Positions 33,104-42,476 of a DNA stretch of 53,461 nt are shown piece by piece (the stretch's first letter is position 1; each line of letters starts with the position of its first letter). Under the pieces are notes generated by a model. It was not told the origin of the DNA and did no database searches. It worked only from the letters and a program-made list of their open reading frames with translations. Both the position numbers and the translations under genes were made by a program. Source of the DNA: Lachnospiraceae bacterium (lineage in GTDB: Bacteria > Bacillota > Clostridia > Lachnospirales > Lachnospiraceae); assembly GCA_021201665.1 (NCBI GenBank), contig JAJQEO010000095.1, positions 1 to 53,461 of the forward strand. The letters are read 5' to 3'.

Positions 33104-34065
33104 TGGCAGATAAAGAAAATACGAAGAAAGCAGCCGCAGGTAACGGGCAGATGTCGGAGGAAGAGCTGTTTTCTGAGGTGGAATACAAGGCGGAGGAAGC
33201 GGAACGGACCGGATATTCTGATTATTCTTACTGGGGCTCTGTTTTCAAAAACTTCCTGAGAAAGAAATCCGCAGTCGTGATGAGTGTGATCTTTGTGGCA
33301 GTAGTGGTTTTCTCCTTTGTTGCACTGAAGATTGCAAAATATGATTACAGAAACCTGATTGCGGACACGACCTCCAGATTTGTCCGGCCGAACAGCCAGT
33401 ACTGGTTTGGCACGGATAATATCGGACGTGATTACTGGTGCCAGGTGTGGTACTCGGCACAGATTTCCATTAAGCTGGCTCTGCTGGTGGGCCTTGGCGA
33501 GACCGTGCTGGGCGTGGCGATCGGCTGTCTCTGGGGGTATGTCAGAAGCCTTGATTTCTTCTTTACCAGGCTGTACAATATTCTGACAAACGTTCCGGAA
33601 ATTATTTATATGACACTGATTGCATTGTTCATCGGCCAGAGCTTTACCGTGATGTGCGTGGCTCTGATCGCCTTCGGATGGATGGGTATGGCCAGAGAGA
33701 CGAGAAATCTGGTTATTCTGTACAGAGACCGGGAGTATAATCTGGCTTCGCGCTGCCTGGGATCCGGGATTGGCAAGATCCTGACAAAAAATATTGTCCC
33801 CTACCTGATGAGTATTATCCTGCTCCGGTTCGCCCTGAATATTCCGCGGACGATCGCTACGGAGACGACCTTGTCCTATCTGGGTCTGGGCCTGGATATT
33901 AACACACCGTCCCTTGGCATTCTGCTTCGAAACGCGAGAAGCTATTTTATGGATTATCCGTACCTGCTGATCTTCCCGGCAGTCATTGTGTCGGTGATCA
34001 GTATCACCTTTTATCTTGTCGGAAATGCGTTCGCGGATGCATGCGATCCGAAGAACCATGTATAA
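33103..34065 (+). CDS. ABC transporter permease, DppC/OppC family (second importer)
   Basis: A 320-residue permease with an unusually long acidic cytoplasmic N-terminus of about 45 residues (ENTKKAAAGNGQMSEEELF) before the first membrane segment. Family marks are WFGTDNIGRDYWCQVWYSAQ, LYNILTNVPEIIYMTL and the EAA loop (DREYNLASRCLGSGIGKIL). The end is ..FADACDPKNHV. Start overlaps the upstream stop (TGATG). Partner of the 32153 product. Confidence 0.92.
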   Translation: MADKENTKKAAAGNGQMSEEELFSEVEYKAEEAERTGYSDYSYWGSVFKNFLRKKSAVVMSVIFVAVVVFSFVALKIAKYDYRNLIADTTSRFVRPNSQYWFGTDNIGRDYWCQVWYSAQISIKLALLVGLGETVLGVAIGCLWGYVRSLDFFFTRLYNILTNVPEIIYMTLIALFIGQSFTVMCVALIAFGWMGMARETRNLVILYRDREYNLASRCLGSGIGKILTKNIVPYLMSIILLRFALNIPRTIATETTLSYLGLGLDINTPSLGILLRNARSYFMDYPYLLIFPAVIVSVISITFYLVGNAFADACDPKNHV

Positions 34066-34080
34066 AAGCGAGGTGTGAAA

Positions 34081-36081
34081 ATGGAAAACGAAACATTATT
34101 ATCTGTAAAGGATCTTCGCCTCCAGTTCCACCTGCGCGGACGCAGTCTCAATGCTTTGCGCGGGATCACCTTTGACCTGTATAAGGGCGAGACCCTGGCC
34201 ATCGTCGGGGAATCCGGCTCGGGCAAATCGGTGCTGACCAAGTGTTTTATCGGCATGACGGACAAGAACGGCTCCATCACAGACGGCTCGATCAGTTATG
34301 ACGGGATGGATCTGACGAAGATCCGCTCGGAAAGGGAATGGAGAAAAATCCGCGGCAAGCGTATTTCGATGGTGATGCAGGATCCGATGACCGCGCTGAA
34401 TCCGTTAAAGACGATCGGCTTTCAGATTCAGGAGGCGGTTGAACTGAATCAGGATCTTCACGGGGCGAAGGCGAGGGAGGAAGCCCTCCGCATGCTTGAG
34501 CTGGTGGGCATTTCGGATCCGGAGAGGCGGTACAAACAGTTCCCGCATGAATTTTCAGGCGGAATGAGACAGCGTGTGGTGATCGCGATCGCTGTCGCCT
34601 GCCATCCGGAAATCCTGATCTGCGATGAGCCTACCACGGCGCTGGATGTGACGATCCAGGCACAGATTCTGGAGCTGATCCGGCAGCTGCAGCAGAAGCT
34701 GGGCATGACGATTATTTATATTACGCATGACCTTGGCGTGGTGGCGAATGTGGCGGACCGAGTGGCAGTGATGTACGCGGGTCAGATCATAGAGATTGGC
34801 ACCGCCGGAGAAATTTTCCATGAGGCGCAGCATCCGTACGCATGGGCGCTTTTGCAGGCACTGCCGCAGCTGGGCGTGAAGGGGAAGCCGCTTCCTTCGA
34901 TTGACGGCACGCCGCCCAACCTTTTCCAGGAGGTCAAAGGGGACGCGTTTGCTCCGCGCAACCGTCACGCGATGCGGATTGATTTCGAACAGGAGCCGCC
35001 GTTCTTCGATGTCTCCCCGACGCACCGGGTGAAGAGCTGGAATATGGATCCGCGGGCGCGGAAGATAGAGCGCCCAAAGCAGATTGAAAATATCGCTGAA
35101 AAAGTGAACAGAAAGCCGGATCCGTCAGAGGTGGTGAAACCGGACGACAGCAGGAGAGAGGCGCTGATTCAGGTAAAAAATATGCAGGTGGCATTTGGAC
35201 GCGGGAAAAAGAAATTTGTCGCGGTGCATGATGTCAATTTTGATATTTATAAAGGAGAGACCTTCTCGATCGTGGGAGAGTCCGGATCCGGCAAGACGAC
35301 CATCGGCCGCGCGATTCTCCGCATTAATCCGGTCACTGAGGGAGAGGTCTGGTACAAAGGCCAGAAAATCAGCGGAAAAATCTCGAAGGAGCAGGATGAG
35401 CAGGTGATCCGCGGCTGCCAGATGGTGTTCCAGGATCCCATGGCCTCGCTGAATGAACGCGCGAAGGTGGATTATATCGTCTCTGAGGGTCTGCAGAATT
35501 TTCATCTGTATAAGGATAAAGAGGATCTGGAGAGAAAGGTTCAGGACGCGCTGGTCGAGGTGGGGCTGCTTCCGGAGTTCGCTTCCCGGTTCCCGCATGA
35601 GTTTTCCGGCGGACAGAGACAGCGTATCGGGATCGCGAGAGCGCTGATCATGGAGCCCGATTTCATCGTGGCGGACGAGCCGATCTCCGCGCTTGACGTA
35701 TCCATCCGCGCGCAGATTCTGAATCTGATGAATGATATTCAGAAAAAACGGGGAGTGACCTACCTGTTTATAGCGCACGATCTTTCCGTTGTGCGTTTTA
35801 TTTCTGACCGGATCGCGGTTATTTATAAAGGACGGATTCTGGAGCTTGCCGGAGCTGAGGAGCTGTTTCTGCATCCTCTTCATCCCTATACGCAGGCGCT
35901 GATGTCAGCTGTCCCGATTCCGGATCCTGAGCTGGAGCGGGAAAAGGAGCTGCTGGTCTACGATCCGAATATGCATGACTACAGGACCGACCAGCCCATC
36001 TGGACAGAGATTTGTCCGGGGCATTTTGTGTATGGCAATGAGCGGGAGCTTGACGGATACCGAAGACAGTTGTATATTTAA
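34081..36081 (+). CDS. Fused double ATPase of the oligopeptide importer (DppD-DppF fusion)
   Basis: A 666-residue tandem ATPase in which the two heterodimer halves are fused. Half 1 (about 1-330): Walker [10 protein letters not shown], signature FSGGMRQR, Walker [14 protein letters not shown] linker with [20 protein letters not shown] follows. Half 2 (about 360-666): Walker [10 protein letters not shown], signature FSGGQRQR, Walker [13 protein letters not shown]. Both nucleotide sites look complete. The first half lacks the usual C-terminal cysteine cluster ([20 protein letters not shown] instead). GAGG lies about 8 nt before ATG 34081; a GTG two codons upstream is the alternative. Fifteen nt after the second permease. 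Confidence 0.93.
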   Translation: MENETLLSVKDLRLQFHLRGRSLNALRGITFDLYKGETLAIVGESGSGKSVLTKCFIGMTDKNGSITDGSISYDGMDLTKIRSEREWRKIRGKRISMVMQDPMTALNPLKTIGFQIQEAVELNQDLHGAKAREEALRMLELVGISDPERRYKQFPHEFSGGMRQRVVIAIAVACHPEILICDEPTTALDVTIQAQILELIRQLQQKLGMTIIYITHDLGVVANVADRVAVMYAGQIIEIGTAGEIFHEAQHPYAWALLQALPQLGVKGKPLPSIDGTPPNLFQEVKGDAFAPRNRHAMRIDFEQEPPFFDVSPTHRVKSWNMDPRARKIERPKQIENIAEKVNRKPDPSEVVKPDDSRREALIQVKNMQVAFGRGKKKFVAVHDVNFDIYKGETFSIVGESGSGKTTIGRAILRINPVTEGEVWYKGQKISGKISKEQDEQVIRGCQMVFQDPMASLNERAKVDYIVSEGLQNFHLYKDKEDLERKVQDALVEVGLLPEFASRFPHEFSGGQRQRIGIARALIMEPDFIVADEPISALDVSIRAQILNLMNDIQKKRGVTYLFIAHDLSVVRFISDRIAVIYKGRILELAGAEELFLHPLHPYTQALMSAVPIPDPELEREKELLVYDPNMHDYRTDQPIWTEICPGHFVYGNERELDGYRRQLYI

Positions 36082-36123
36082 AAATTGCAGTGAAAAACAA
36101 TTACATATCAGGCACTGCAGGAA

Positions 36124-36150
36124 AAACGACTAAAGCCGTTTACTTTATAA
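36124..36150. repeat. AAACGAC hairpin family member
   Basis: AAACGAC-TAAA-GCCGTTT followed by ACTTTATAA, closely matching 27554-27580. It lies in the leader of the aminopeptidase gene. Confidence 0.45.
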
Positions 36151-36198
36151 CGAAACAATGGTTCTTCCGCAAAAATCTGTACTCATCACTCGGTACGC

Positions 36199-36213
36199 CC
36201 GGTAATTTACCGG
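36199..36213. promoter_or_regulatory. Perfect palindrome, operator candidate
   Basis: CCGGTAA-T-TTACCGG is a perfect 7-bp inverted repeat 75 nt before the aminopeptidase start. No binding protein can be assigned. Confidence 0.4.
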
Positions 36214-36287
36214 ACGTCATGACGCGAAACTGTGAATATACGGAAATCTGCGGAAGAGCCGGAATAACATGCTTAGATGGAGGAAAA

Positions 36288-37637
36288 ATGGCTGAGAATT
36301 TTACGAAAGAAATCACAGAACAGGAAATTGAAAGCTTCAGGTCAGAATTTCGTGCAAATGCCGTAGCGCAGGCAATGATGTGTGCGATGAGGAAGACGGA
36401 AATCAACGATCTGCTCTGCACCCCGGTAAAGATGCGGAATCAGGTGTTTCAGTTTTCCAATGAGATTAAGACGATGAAGGCTACCGCACAGAAGTCGACC
36501 GGCAGATGCTGGCTTTTTGCAGGCATGAATGTCATGAGAGAGCATCTGGGGAAACAGCTGGATATTGCGGAGCTTGAGCTTTCCCAGAGCTATATGGCCT
36601 TCTGGGACAAATTTGAAAGGTGCAATTATTTCCTGGAAATTATCATTGAGACGGCGCATCTTCCGCTGGATGACCGCGCGTTAAATTATGTTCTGAAGGA
36701 TGGCGGGGTCCCGGACGGAGGGCAGTGGGATATGATCTCCGGTCTGATCCGGAAGCATGGCCTTGTGCCGAAGGATATTATGCCGGAAACCGCTCAGAGC
36801 AGCAATACAAGGAATCTGAACCATATCATCAGCAGCTATTTGAGAAAAAACGCACTTGTGCTGCGGGATATGGTCGCAGAGGGCAGGGGCATGGAAGAAA
36901 TCCGCGCCAGGAAAAAGGAAATCCTTTCGAGCTGCTGGTCCTTCCTTGCAAGTGCTTACAGTGAGCCGCCAGAGACCTTTGACTTTGAGTACACGGACAA
37001 AAACGGTGCTTACCACCGGGTCGGCAATCTTACGCCGATTACATTCCGGAACCGCTACTTTGGTGGCTTCTGGGATGATTTTGTGAGCCTGATCAATGCG
37101 CCGACGCCGGATAAGCCCTTTGACCGGACCTATACGGTAAAGTATCTTGGCAATATTGCAGAAGATCCCGGCGTACTTTATCTGAACCTTACGATGGAGG
37201 AATTAAAACAGGCTGTCGTGCGGCAGCTGCAGGACGGAGAAATCGTATGGTTCGGCTCTGACTGCGGAAAGTATGCCTCCCGGGATGAATGCTTCTGGAA
37301 TGACGAGGCATTTCAGACGACACTCCTGACCGGCCTGGACGGGCAGATGGAGAAGGGGGATATGCTTCAGGTCTGTGATGGCCGGATGAACCATGCGATG
37401 TGCATTACCGGTGTAAATATCGGCGACGACGGGAAACCGAACCGCTGGAAGATTGAGAACAGCTGGGGATCCGAAGGACTGCACGACGGGTATTTTGTTG
37501 CAACGGACAGCTGGTTTGATAAGTATGTATTTCAGGCTGCGGTACATAAAAAATATCTCGGAGAAAAAGCGGCGCTGTTATCCATGGAAACAATCGTGCT
37601 GGAACCGTGGGACCCGATGGGAAGCCTTGCGGATTAA
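36288..37637 (+). CDS. pepC: Bleomycin hydrolase / aminopeptidase C (peptidase C1B)
   Basis: A 449-residue papain-like cytoplasmic aminopeptidase, the normal length of PepC. Catalytic groups are all present: oxyanion Gln and nucleophile in QKSTGRCWLFAG (Cys74), His in MNHAMCITG (His369) and Asn in IENSWG (Asn391). The family forms hexameric barrels that trim peptides from the N-terminus. GGAGG lies 5 nt before ATG 36288. Placed after the second importer, it would hydrolyse the incoming peptides; the C-terminal ..SLAD shows no unusual extension. Confidence 0.95.
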   Translation: MAENFTKEITEQEIESFRSEFRANAVAQAMMCAMRKTEINDLLCTPVKMRNQVFQFSNEIKTMKATAQKSTGRCWLFAGMNVMREHLGKQLDIAELELSQSYMAFWDKFERCNYFLEIIIETAHLPLDDRALNYVLKDGGVPDGGQWDMISGLIRKHGLVPKDIMPETAQSSNTRNLNHIISSYLRKNALVLRDMVAEGRGMEEIRARKKEILSSCWSFLASAYSEPPETFDFEYTDKNGAYHRVGNLTPITFRNRYFGGFWDDFVSLINAPTPDKPFDRTYTVKYLGNIAEDPGVLYLNLTMEELKQAVVRQLQDGEIVWFGSDCGKYASRDECFWNDEAFQTTLLTGLDGQMEKGDMLQVCDGRMNHAMCITGVNIGDDGKPNRWKIENSWGSEGLHDGYFVATDSWFDKYVFQAAVHKKYLGEKAALLSMETIVLEPWDPMGSLAD

Positions 37638-37848
37638 AAGCTTAAGGATGATTTTATGCGCAAACTGGCAAAATCCGGTTCTGACCTATCTGGTCTGTCC
37701 GGGCTGGGACTGCGGAAAAACAGAGATATTGGTGTAAACCGAAGAAGAGATAATGACAAAAGCGTAACTGTGAAGATGCGGAACAGTTTGCCAAATGCAC
37801 CTGCGCAGGAAAAGCATCTGCGCTGGAAAGGAAAGAAGAGAAGAAAAT

Positions 37849-38919
37849 ATGAGCAGATTTCATAAAATTATGGAAAGTCTCGGGAAATACCCGGTGGACG
37901 CGATGCTTCTGTCCGGCAAGCCGAATCTGCTGTATGCTTCCGGTTTTGATTCCAGCGGAAGTATGGCTTTGATTACACAGAATCAGGCATATTTTCTGGT
38001 GGACGGGCGCTATCTGGAGGAGGCAGAAAAGCAGATCAGGGACGCGCAGCTTATGCTGATCACTCCGGAACGGCCGGCTTTGGCAGTCCTCGCAGAAATC
38101 GTGAAGGATGAGCAGATCCATCGCCTCGGATTTGAGGAAGAGACTGTCACGGTATCTGCATATAAAAAATGGGAAAAGGAACTGGACTGCGAGCTGGTTC
38201 CATCCGGAGACCTGCTGACAGCTCTTCGCTCAGTGAAGGAAAAGGCGGAGATTGAATGCCTGGTCGCGGCGCAGCGCATTGCGGAACGGGCTTTTGAGGA
38301 TACCCTTTCCTACCTTCAGATCGGAAAAACAGAGCGGGAAATAGGCGTATTTTTACAATATCGGATGCTGCATTACGGCGCGGAAAAAATGTCCTTTGAC
38401 CCGATTGTCGTAAGCGGACCGAACAGCAGCCTTCCGCACGGAAAGCCGTCAGAGCGCCCCCTGGCTCCGGGAGATTTCCTGACAATGGACTTTGGATGCG
38501 TGAAGGAAGGGTATTGTTCGGATATGACCAGGACGGTGGCGATCTCCTGTATGACTGAGGAAATGGAGCGCGTTTACGATACGGTGCTGGCCGCGCAGCT
38601 TGCGGGAATAGCCGCCGCAAAAGCTGGCGTGACCGGCAAGGCAGTCCATCAGGCGGCGGCTGATGTGATCGCGGCCGCCGGGTATGGAAAATACTTTACC
38701 CATGGCTTTGGACATGGCGTTGGAATCCAGTGCCATGAGCAGCCGATGGCTTCCCTGATGAACGACCGTCCTCTGCCGGAGGGGGCAGTCATCTCAGCAG
38801 AACCGGGCATCTACATACCGGGACGGTTTGGGGTGCGGATCGAGGATGTGATTGTAGTTGGCAGTGAAAAGAGCCAGTCGCTGATGGAGGCACCAAAAGA
38901 GAAAAAGATTTGTTGCTAA
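37849..38919 (+). CDS. M24-family Xaa-Pro aminopeptidase/dipeptidase
   Basis: A 356-residue cytoplasmic metallopeptidase: creatinase-type N-domain (about 1-120, GFDSSGSMALITQNQAYFLVDGR) and pita-bread catalytic domain. All five metal ligands are visible: Asp214 (LTMDFG), Asp225 (YCSDMTRTV), His289 (GFGHGVGI), Glu318 (ISAEPGIY) and Glu332 (VRIEDVIV). It frees residues before proline in short peptides. The start at 37849 has a purine-rich GGAAAGGAAAG upstream region. Last gene of the peptide-use group, closed by a strong terminator. Whether it acts as PepP or PepQ is not decidable. Confidence 0.93.
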   Translation: MSRFHKIMESLGKYPVDAMLLSGKPNLLYASGFDSSGSMALITQNQAYFLVDGRYLEEAEKQIRDAQLMLITPERPALAVLAEIVKDEQIHRLGFEEETVTVSAYKKWEKELDCELVPSGDLLTALRSVKEKAEIECLVAAQRIAERAFEDTLSYLQIGKTEREIGVFLQYRMLHYGAEKMSFDPIVVSGPNSSLPHGKPSERPLAPGDFLTMDFGCVKEGYCSDMTRTVAISCMTEEMERVYDTVLAAQLAGIAAAKAGVTGKAVHQAAADVIAAAGYGKYFTHGFGHGVGIQCHEQPMASLMNDRPLPEGAVISAEPGIYIPGRFGVRIEDVIVVGSEKSQSLMEAPKEKKICC

Positions 38920-38957
38920 CATGGAAAAAATGACTTAAAAAATATAAGCGACAGCCG

Positions 38958-38992
38958 CAGCCAGAGCGTTTTTGCGCTCTGGCTGTTTTTTT
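38958..38992 (+). terminator. Intrinsic terminator
   Basis: CAGCCAGAGCG (38958-38968) pairs perfectly with CGCTCTGGCTG (38975-38985), followed by T7. Ends the peptide-use operon. Confidence 0.93.
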
Positions 38993-39086
38993 GGATGAGA
39001 TTCCGTTTTTTCTGCTTTCTGCTCTTCTCGGTTGTCCGGGAAAACGTAGCATGTATTTGTTACGCTGTAAAAAAACAGGAAAACAC

Positions 39087-39115
39087 TTGACGAGATGCCA
39101 TAAATATGATAATTT
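39087..39115 (+). promoter_or_regulatory. Promoter of the AbiE-type operon
   Basis: TTGACG (39087-39092), 17-nt spacer, TAATTT (39110-39115). The -10 lies in the left arm of the inverted repeat that follows. Confidence 0.5.
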
Positions 39116-39162
39116 AAGCAAACATCCGAGAAAAATGCAATTTTTCGGATATTTACTTAAAT
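39112..39162. promoter_or_regulatory. 51-bp inverted repeat, AbiEi operator candidate
   Basis: The arms pair in blocks: ATTTAAG/CTTAAAT, AAA/TTT, ATCCGA/TCGGAT and AAAAA/TTTTT, with single mismatches or a bulge between blocks. It spans from the -10 box to just before the ribosome binding site. AbiEi antitoxins are known to repress from inverted repeats at their promoter; the RNA would also fold into a long hairpin. Confidence 0.6.
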
Positions 39163-39178
39163 GATCAGAGGTGCTGCC

Positions 39179-39721
39179 ATGCTGTATTCATATGCGGAAT
39201 GTGAAAATAAATATGGAAATCATTACCAGATTGCAAAAGCTGTGAAGTCAGGCATCCTTTATAAACTGGCCCAGGGTGTCTATTCTGACATGCCCAATGT
39301 GCCTGAGTTTGCGGTGATCGCTTACCAATATCCCCGGAGTGTATTTACTCTGGACAGCGCTTTCTACTACCACGGCCTGACGGATGTGATTCCGGACATT
39401 TACTATCTGGCCACACCCAAGGACGCCGCAAAAATACGTAATCCCAAAATCAGACAAATATTTAATTGCGAAGACAGGTTTCCGGTTGGAATTTCTGAGA
39501 TGAATCGGCAGGGTATGAACATCCGTATATATGACAGGGAGCGAATGCTCATCGAATTGATCCGATATGCAAAAAAACTGCCTTTTGATTACTACAAGGA
39601 GATCATCGAAAGCTACCGTCGGACAGTGTATTCTCTGGATATTCAAAGGCTGCAGGAGTATGTAGTCATTTTCCCGCGGAGCGAGGAAATTATGAAATCC
39701 ATAGAACTGGAGGTTTTGTAA
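39179..39721 (+). CDS. AbiEi-family antitoxin / transcriptional regulator
   Basis: A 180-residue protein of the AbiEi type (type IV toxin-antitoxin regulator). An N-terminal winged-helix region (KYGNHYQIAKAVKSGILYKL, then AQGVYSD) is followed by the C-terminal antitoxin domain (FTLDSAFYYHGLTDVIPD, RMLIELIRYAKKLPFDYYKE). AGAGGTG lies 5-7 nt before ATG 39179. It overlaps the toxin-remnant start by one base. An inverted repeat covers its promoter, consistent with autorepression. Because the toxin partner is broken, this may persist only as an autoregulated orphan. Confidence 0.85.
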   Translation: MLYSYAECENKYGNHYQIAKAVKSGILYKLAQGVYSDMPNVPEFAVIAYQYPRSVFTLDSAFYYHGLTDVIPDIYYLATPKDAAKIRNPKIRQIFNCEDRFPVGISEMNRQGMNIRIYDRERMLIELIRYAKKLPFDYYKEIIESYRRTVYSLDIQRLQEYVVIFPRSEEIMKSIELEVL

Positions 39722-39933
39722 TGATACATATTGCCGAAATGATAAAGAAGGCAAAAAGCGAGGGCTATGACGAGGCTAATGCCGAAGCAAAAGTGTGTCA
39801 GGACATTCTTCTGATACTTATATCCAGGAGTTCTCTGAACCGAAACATTACTGTCAAGGGAGGCGTGGTCATGCGCAGCATTTCCCACGATGCCCGCCGC
39901 ACTTACTCATTCCAGGCTGCTGAACTGTGCTGA
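39721..39933 (+). pseudogene. Truncated AbiEii-type nucleotidyltransferase toxin
   Basis: A 70-codon frame that starts like AbiEii toxins (MIHIAEMIKKAKSEGYDEAN, AEAKVCQDILLILI, KGGVVMRSISHDARR) but loses the match after DARR. There the family would continue with the D-x-D metal-binding strand of the nucleotidyltransferase fold; instead it runs out in an unrelated tail (TYSFQAAELC). Normal length is about 270-300 residues. The catalytic core is absent, so it should be inactive. No remaining toxin sequence is evident downstream, which points to a deletion rather than a lone frameshift. Confidence 0.8.
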
Positions 39934-39972
39934 TTCGGATTTGAATCGGATCTACGATAAAAATTTCCGTAC

Positions 39973-40001
39973 TTGCGATGCAGGAAGAAAGGCATTATAA
40001 T
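39973..40001 (+). promoter_or_regulatory. Promoter of the short-peptide/DUF3298-like transcript
   Basis: TTGCGA (39973-39978), 17-nt spacer, TATAAT (39996-40001). The first ATG follows the -10 box by only 9 nt, so the transcript probably starts at or within a few bases of it. Confidence 0.7.
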
Positions 40002-40010
40002 AGGGCATAC

Positions 40011-40052
40011 ATGACAATGACTGTAAACGACTATCTGCCTTTTGCAATATAG
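40011..40052 (+). CDS. Leaderless short peptide, copy 1 (MTMTVNDYLPFAI)
   Basis: A 13-codon ORF at the extreme 5' end of the predicted transcript; an internal ATG at 40017 gives an 11-residue version. Copy 2 at 43362 encodes MTVNDQLPFAI from the same position relative to an equivalent promoter. Between the copies five of the 12 shared codons differ, and four of those are synonymous (ACT/ACC, CTG/TTG, CCT/CCG, TAG/TAA), which suggests selection on the peptide. There is no room for a ribosome binding site, so translation would be leaderless. Part of the sequence also belongs to the AAACGAC hairpin family, so an RNA element is the competing explanation. Confidence 0.5.
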   Translation: MTMTVNDYLPFAI

Positions 40053-40075
40053 GAAACCGGGAGGAGAAAAATGAA

Positions 40076-41860
40076 ATGAGCTACACGAAAAAGAAAACGA
40101 AAAAGGATGAAAACAGGGAAGGGATAATTCGGCTGAAGGGATGGAGGCTCTTGGGAATTGCCCTGGTATTCTGTTTTTCCGTAATTCCGGGGATGAGGCA
40201 GAACATGTCGGCGCAGGCGTCGGAAAACGGTGAGGATGCCAGCCAGTCCCAGACAGAGATTGTGATCATTCTTCCTGCGGAAGGAGACTCTATGGTGGAG
40301 ACAGGTTCTGCCGAAGATGAAACATCTACGGTGGATGTCGACTCATCAGATTCAGACTCCACGGTAGATGTGGGCTCTGAAGCGGATACAGAATCTGCTG
40401 CGGATGTAGCCATCACTGCAAATACAGAATATGCAGAAGATGCAGTTGCCGATGCGGAGACAGATTCCGCGGTGGAGGCACCCCGGGTATCAATCGAGAC
40501 CGCGTATCGGAGCTGGTACAGTGAAGATGGGGAGCAATGGATCATGTACGCCGAATGCGGCAGCGTTTCTGCGGATGGGGAAGGCTATGAGGCGCTTTCG
40601 GAAGCGGTAAGCGAGTGGAATGAGGAGCAGGCAGAAACCTTCTGGAGCACCTGCGGGGAATTGGCGGAATACGCCGCGGAAGATGCAGCGTATGAGAATC
40701 TGGATGCAGACAGCTACTATTACAATGCCAGGAGGGAGATGGAGCTGACCCATGTGGATGAAAATGTTCTGAGCCTGGTGATCATGGAATACGCCTACAC
40801 GGGCGGCGCACATGGAAATTATGGCTATACCTCTGTGAACTTTGATGTCACGACCGGAGAGATCCTGGAGCTTAACGACATTATGGAGGATGCGGAAGGA
40901 TTCCGCTCGTCGGCGCAGGCTTATCTGATAGAAATCCTCGAAAGCGAGTATGGCGAGGAGCTTTTTGGCGGCTACGAAGATACCGTTGCGGCAATGTGGG
41001 ATACAGAGCCGACCTGGTATCTGAGCGCGGAAGGGATTACATTTGTGTTTGACCCCTACGAGCTTGGCTCATATGCAACGGGGGCGATTTCCGTGACATG
41101 CCCCTATGCGGAAGTCGGGACCTATATGAAAGCTGCTTATTCTGCGATGGATGGAACGGGCGCGGGCAGAGTTTCAGTTAATACGGATGTGGAAACGACC
41201 AGGGGATTACTCCGGCTGAATGTAACAGAGGACGAATATGAGATGCTGCAGGTATCGCTGGAGCTGAATGGAGAAACCGCTGCTGTTGCGGATACATTCG
41301 GAAGCTTTGGGGATGCGTACCTTTTATCTCTCTCGGACGGGCGCAGCTTCGTTCTGTTTGACGCGGATTATATGTCGGACGATTATGTGACATTTCTCTA
41401 TGAAATCACGGATGGAAGCCCCATTTTGCGAAGCCGTCTGGAGGGCGTGAGCCTGCAGGATGGCAATGTCGGCACGGAGGTTTTGACACTCCGCGTCCAT
41501 CTGGATGTGCTTGGGACCTACAACGCTTACATGGATTATGTAATTGCAGAAAATGGGGAGCTGATGCAGACGGAGGATATTTTTGAGATCCGACAGGATG
41601 GCTATACCTACAGAATTCTGACAGTGACAAAAGACCTTCCCGTGACGATGGATAGCGGAGAGGCGGCAGTACTCCCGGCAGGCACCCGGATACGGATTAC
41701 CGGCTCCGATGACAATGGAACCGCATATTTCCGCGACGAGGACAGCGGAGAAAAAGGAAGTATCTCCTACGAGCGGGGCAATGGGGAGGATGCGTGGACG
41801 CTCTATATTGACGGCATATCGGAATATGAATATTTTGAAATGATACCCTACGCAGGGTGA
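40076..41860 (+). CDS. Secreted DUF3298/RsiV-like protein
   Basis: A 594-residue exported protein. A basic N-terminus and a membrane/signal segment (residues 24-40, GWRLLGIALVFCFSVIPGM) are followed by an acidic low-complexity stalk (about 45-140: STVDVDSSDSDSTVDVGSEA and similar). Residues about 150-360 match DUF3298/DUF4163-type domains, as in the anti-sigma factor RsiV (EYAYTGGAHGNYGYTSVNFD, TFVFDPYELGSYATG). The remaining ~220 residues are beta-rich and unassigned. GGAG lies 9 nt before ATG 40076; an upstream ATG-AAA-TGA at 40071 overlaps it. Possibly a cell-envelope sensor or lysozyme-binding-like protein; no transmembrane anti-sigma part is present. Confidence 0.75.
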   Translation: MSYTKKKTKKDENREGIIRLKGWRLLGIALVFCFSVIPGMRQNMSAQASENGEDASQSQTEIVIILPAEGDSMVETGSAEDETSTVDVDSSDSDSTVDVGSEADTESAADVAITANTEYAEDAVADAETDSAVEAPRVSIETAYRSWYSEDGEQWIMYAECGSVSADGEGYEALSEAVSEWNEEQAETFWSTCGELAEYAAEDAAYENLDADSYYYNARREMELTHVDENVLSLVIMEYAYTGGAHGNYGYTSVNFDVTTGEILELNDIMEDAEGFRSSAQAYLIEILESEYGEELFGGYEDTVAAMWDTEPTWYLSAEGITFVFDPYELGSYATGAISVTCPYAEVGTYMKAAYSAMDGTGAGRVSVNTDVETTRGLLRLNVTEDEYEMLQVSLELNGETAAVADTFGSFGDAYLLSLSDGRSFVLFDADYMSDDYVTFLYEITDGSPILRSRLEGVSLQDGNVGTEVLTLRVHLDVLGTYNAYMDYVIAENGELMQTEDIFEIRQDGYTYRILTVTKDLPVTMDSGEAAVLPAGTRIRITGSDDNGTAYFRDEDSGEKGSISYERGNGEDAWTLYIDGISEYEYFEMIPYAG

Positions 41861-42053
41861 GGCAGGCTCTGCAGCGGAATTGTATGTTCCTCCTGCTCCG
41901 TCTGATCTTCCAGGGCATATTAGATATATAGGCACTTACAAACGATTTTTTGCGCAAAATAGCAAAATTTCTATTTCGGTTATCCGGGCTAGGGGTAAAT
42001 TACAGTGCGTGGCATTGTGAACTTTTCGCTATAAAGTAATGAGGTAAAAGCAT

Positions 42054-42401
42054 ATGGCTCCATTTATTTTTGATACTTATTTCAGAAATGAAAAAACTTC
42101 TCACGTAGAGATGGACCGGGAACACCTGTCGGTGAAGTACGAGCGCTACTCAGACAAAATTTCCTACGTGCCGTATTTGTTTGACAAGCCGACCTTTGAC
42201 CAGATGTTTGATTTTCTGGAGAGCCGCTGCATGCCGCGCGGCCGGACCTGCCTGCCGCAATACCTGAAATGCATGAATCTCACAGAGTACAATCCTTATG
42301 ATATCGTGCAGGTAACACATGGCGTTATGTGGGAGGACTTTCTCTGGCTGAAATTCCCAGGAGAGGAAATCACATGGGATGAGGTGAAGGTGAGGGGTTG
42401 A
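42054..42401 (+). CDS. Small protein of the HipA-like locus (or N-terminal part of it)
   Basis: A 115-residue protein (FIFDTYFRNEKTSHVEMDRE, LTEYNPYDIVQVTHGVMWED, FLWLKFPGEE) found next to HipA-like kinases in Clostridia. GAGGT lies 8 nt before the ATG. It ends at a TGA (42399-42401), and the next ORF continues in the same frame without another stop (KSIAIPLALDDGEFTCENHMEMDF). So it is either a separate regulator or partner gene, or the N-terminal part of one protein interrupted by a nonsense codon. No helix-turn-helix is visible, so it is not a HipB. Confidence 0.7.
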   Translation: MAPFIFDTYFRNEKTSHVEMDREHLSVKYERYSDKISYVPYLFDKPTFDQMFDFLESRCMPRGRTCLPQYLKCMNLTEYNPYDIVQVTHGVMWEDFLWLKFPGEEITWDEVKVRG

Positions 42402-42476
42402 AATAAGTCGATCGCAATCCCATTGGCTTTAGACGATGGGGAGTTCACGTGCGAAAATCACATGGAGATGGATTTT

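Noticed and set aside
37656..37865. A 69-codon ORF between pepC and the M24 peptidase gene
   Set aside because: Overlaps the next gene's start; basic low-complexity sequence; no homology recognised. The 211-nt gap otherwise shows nothing.
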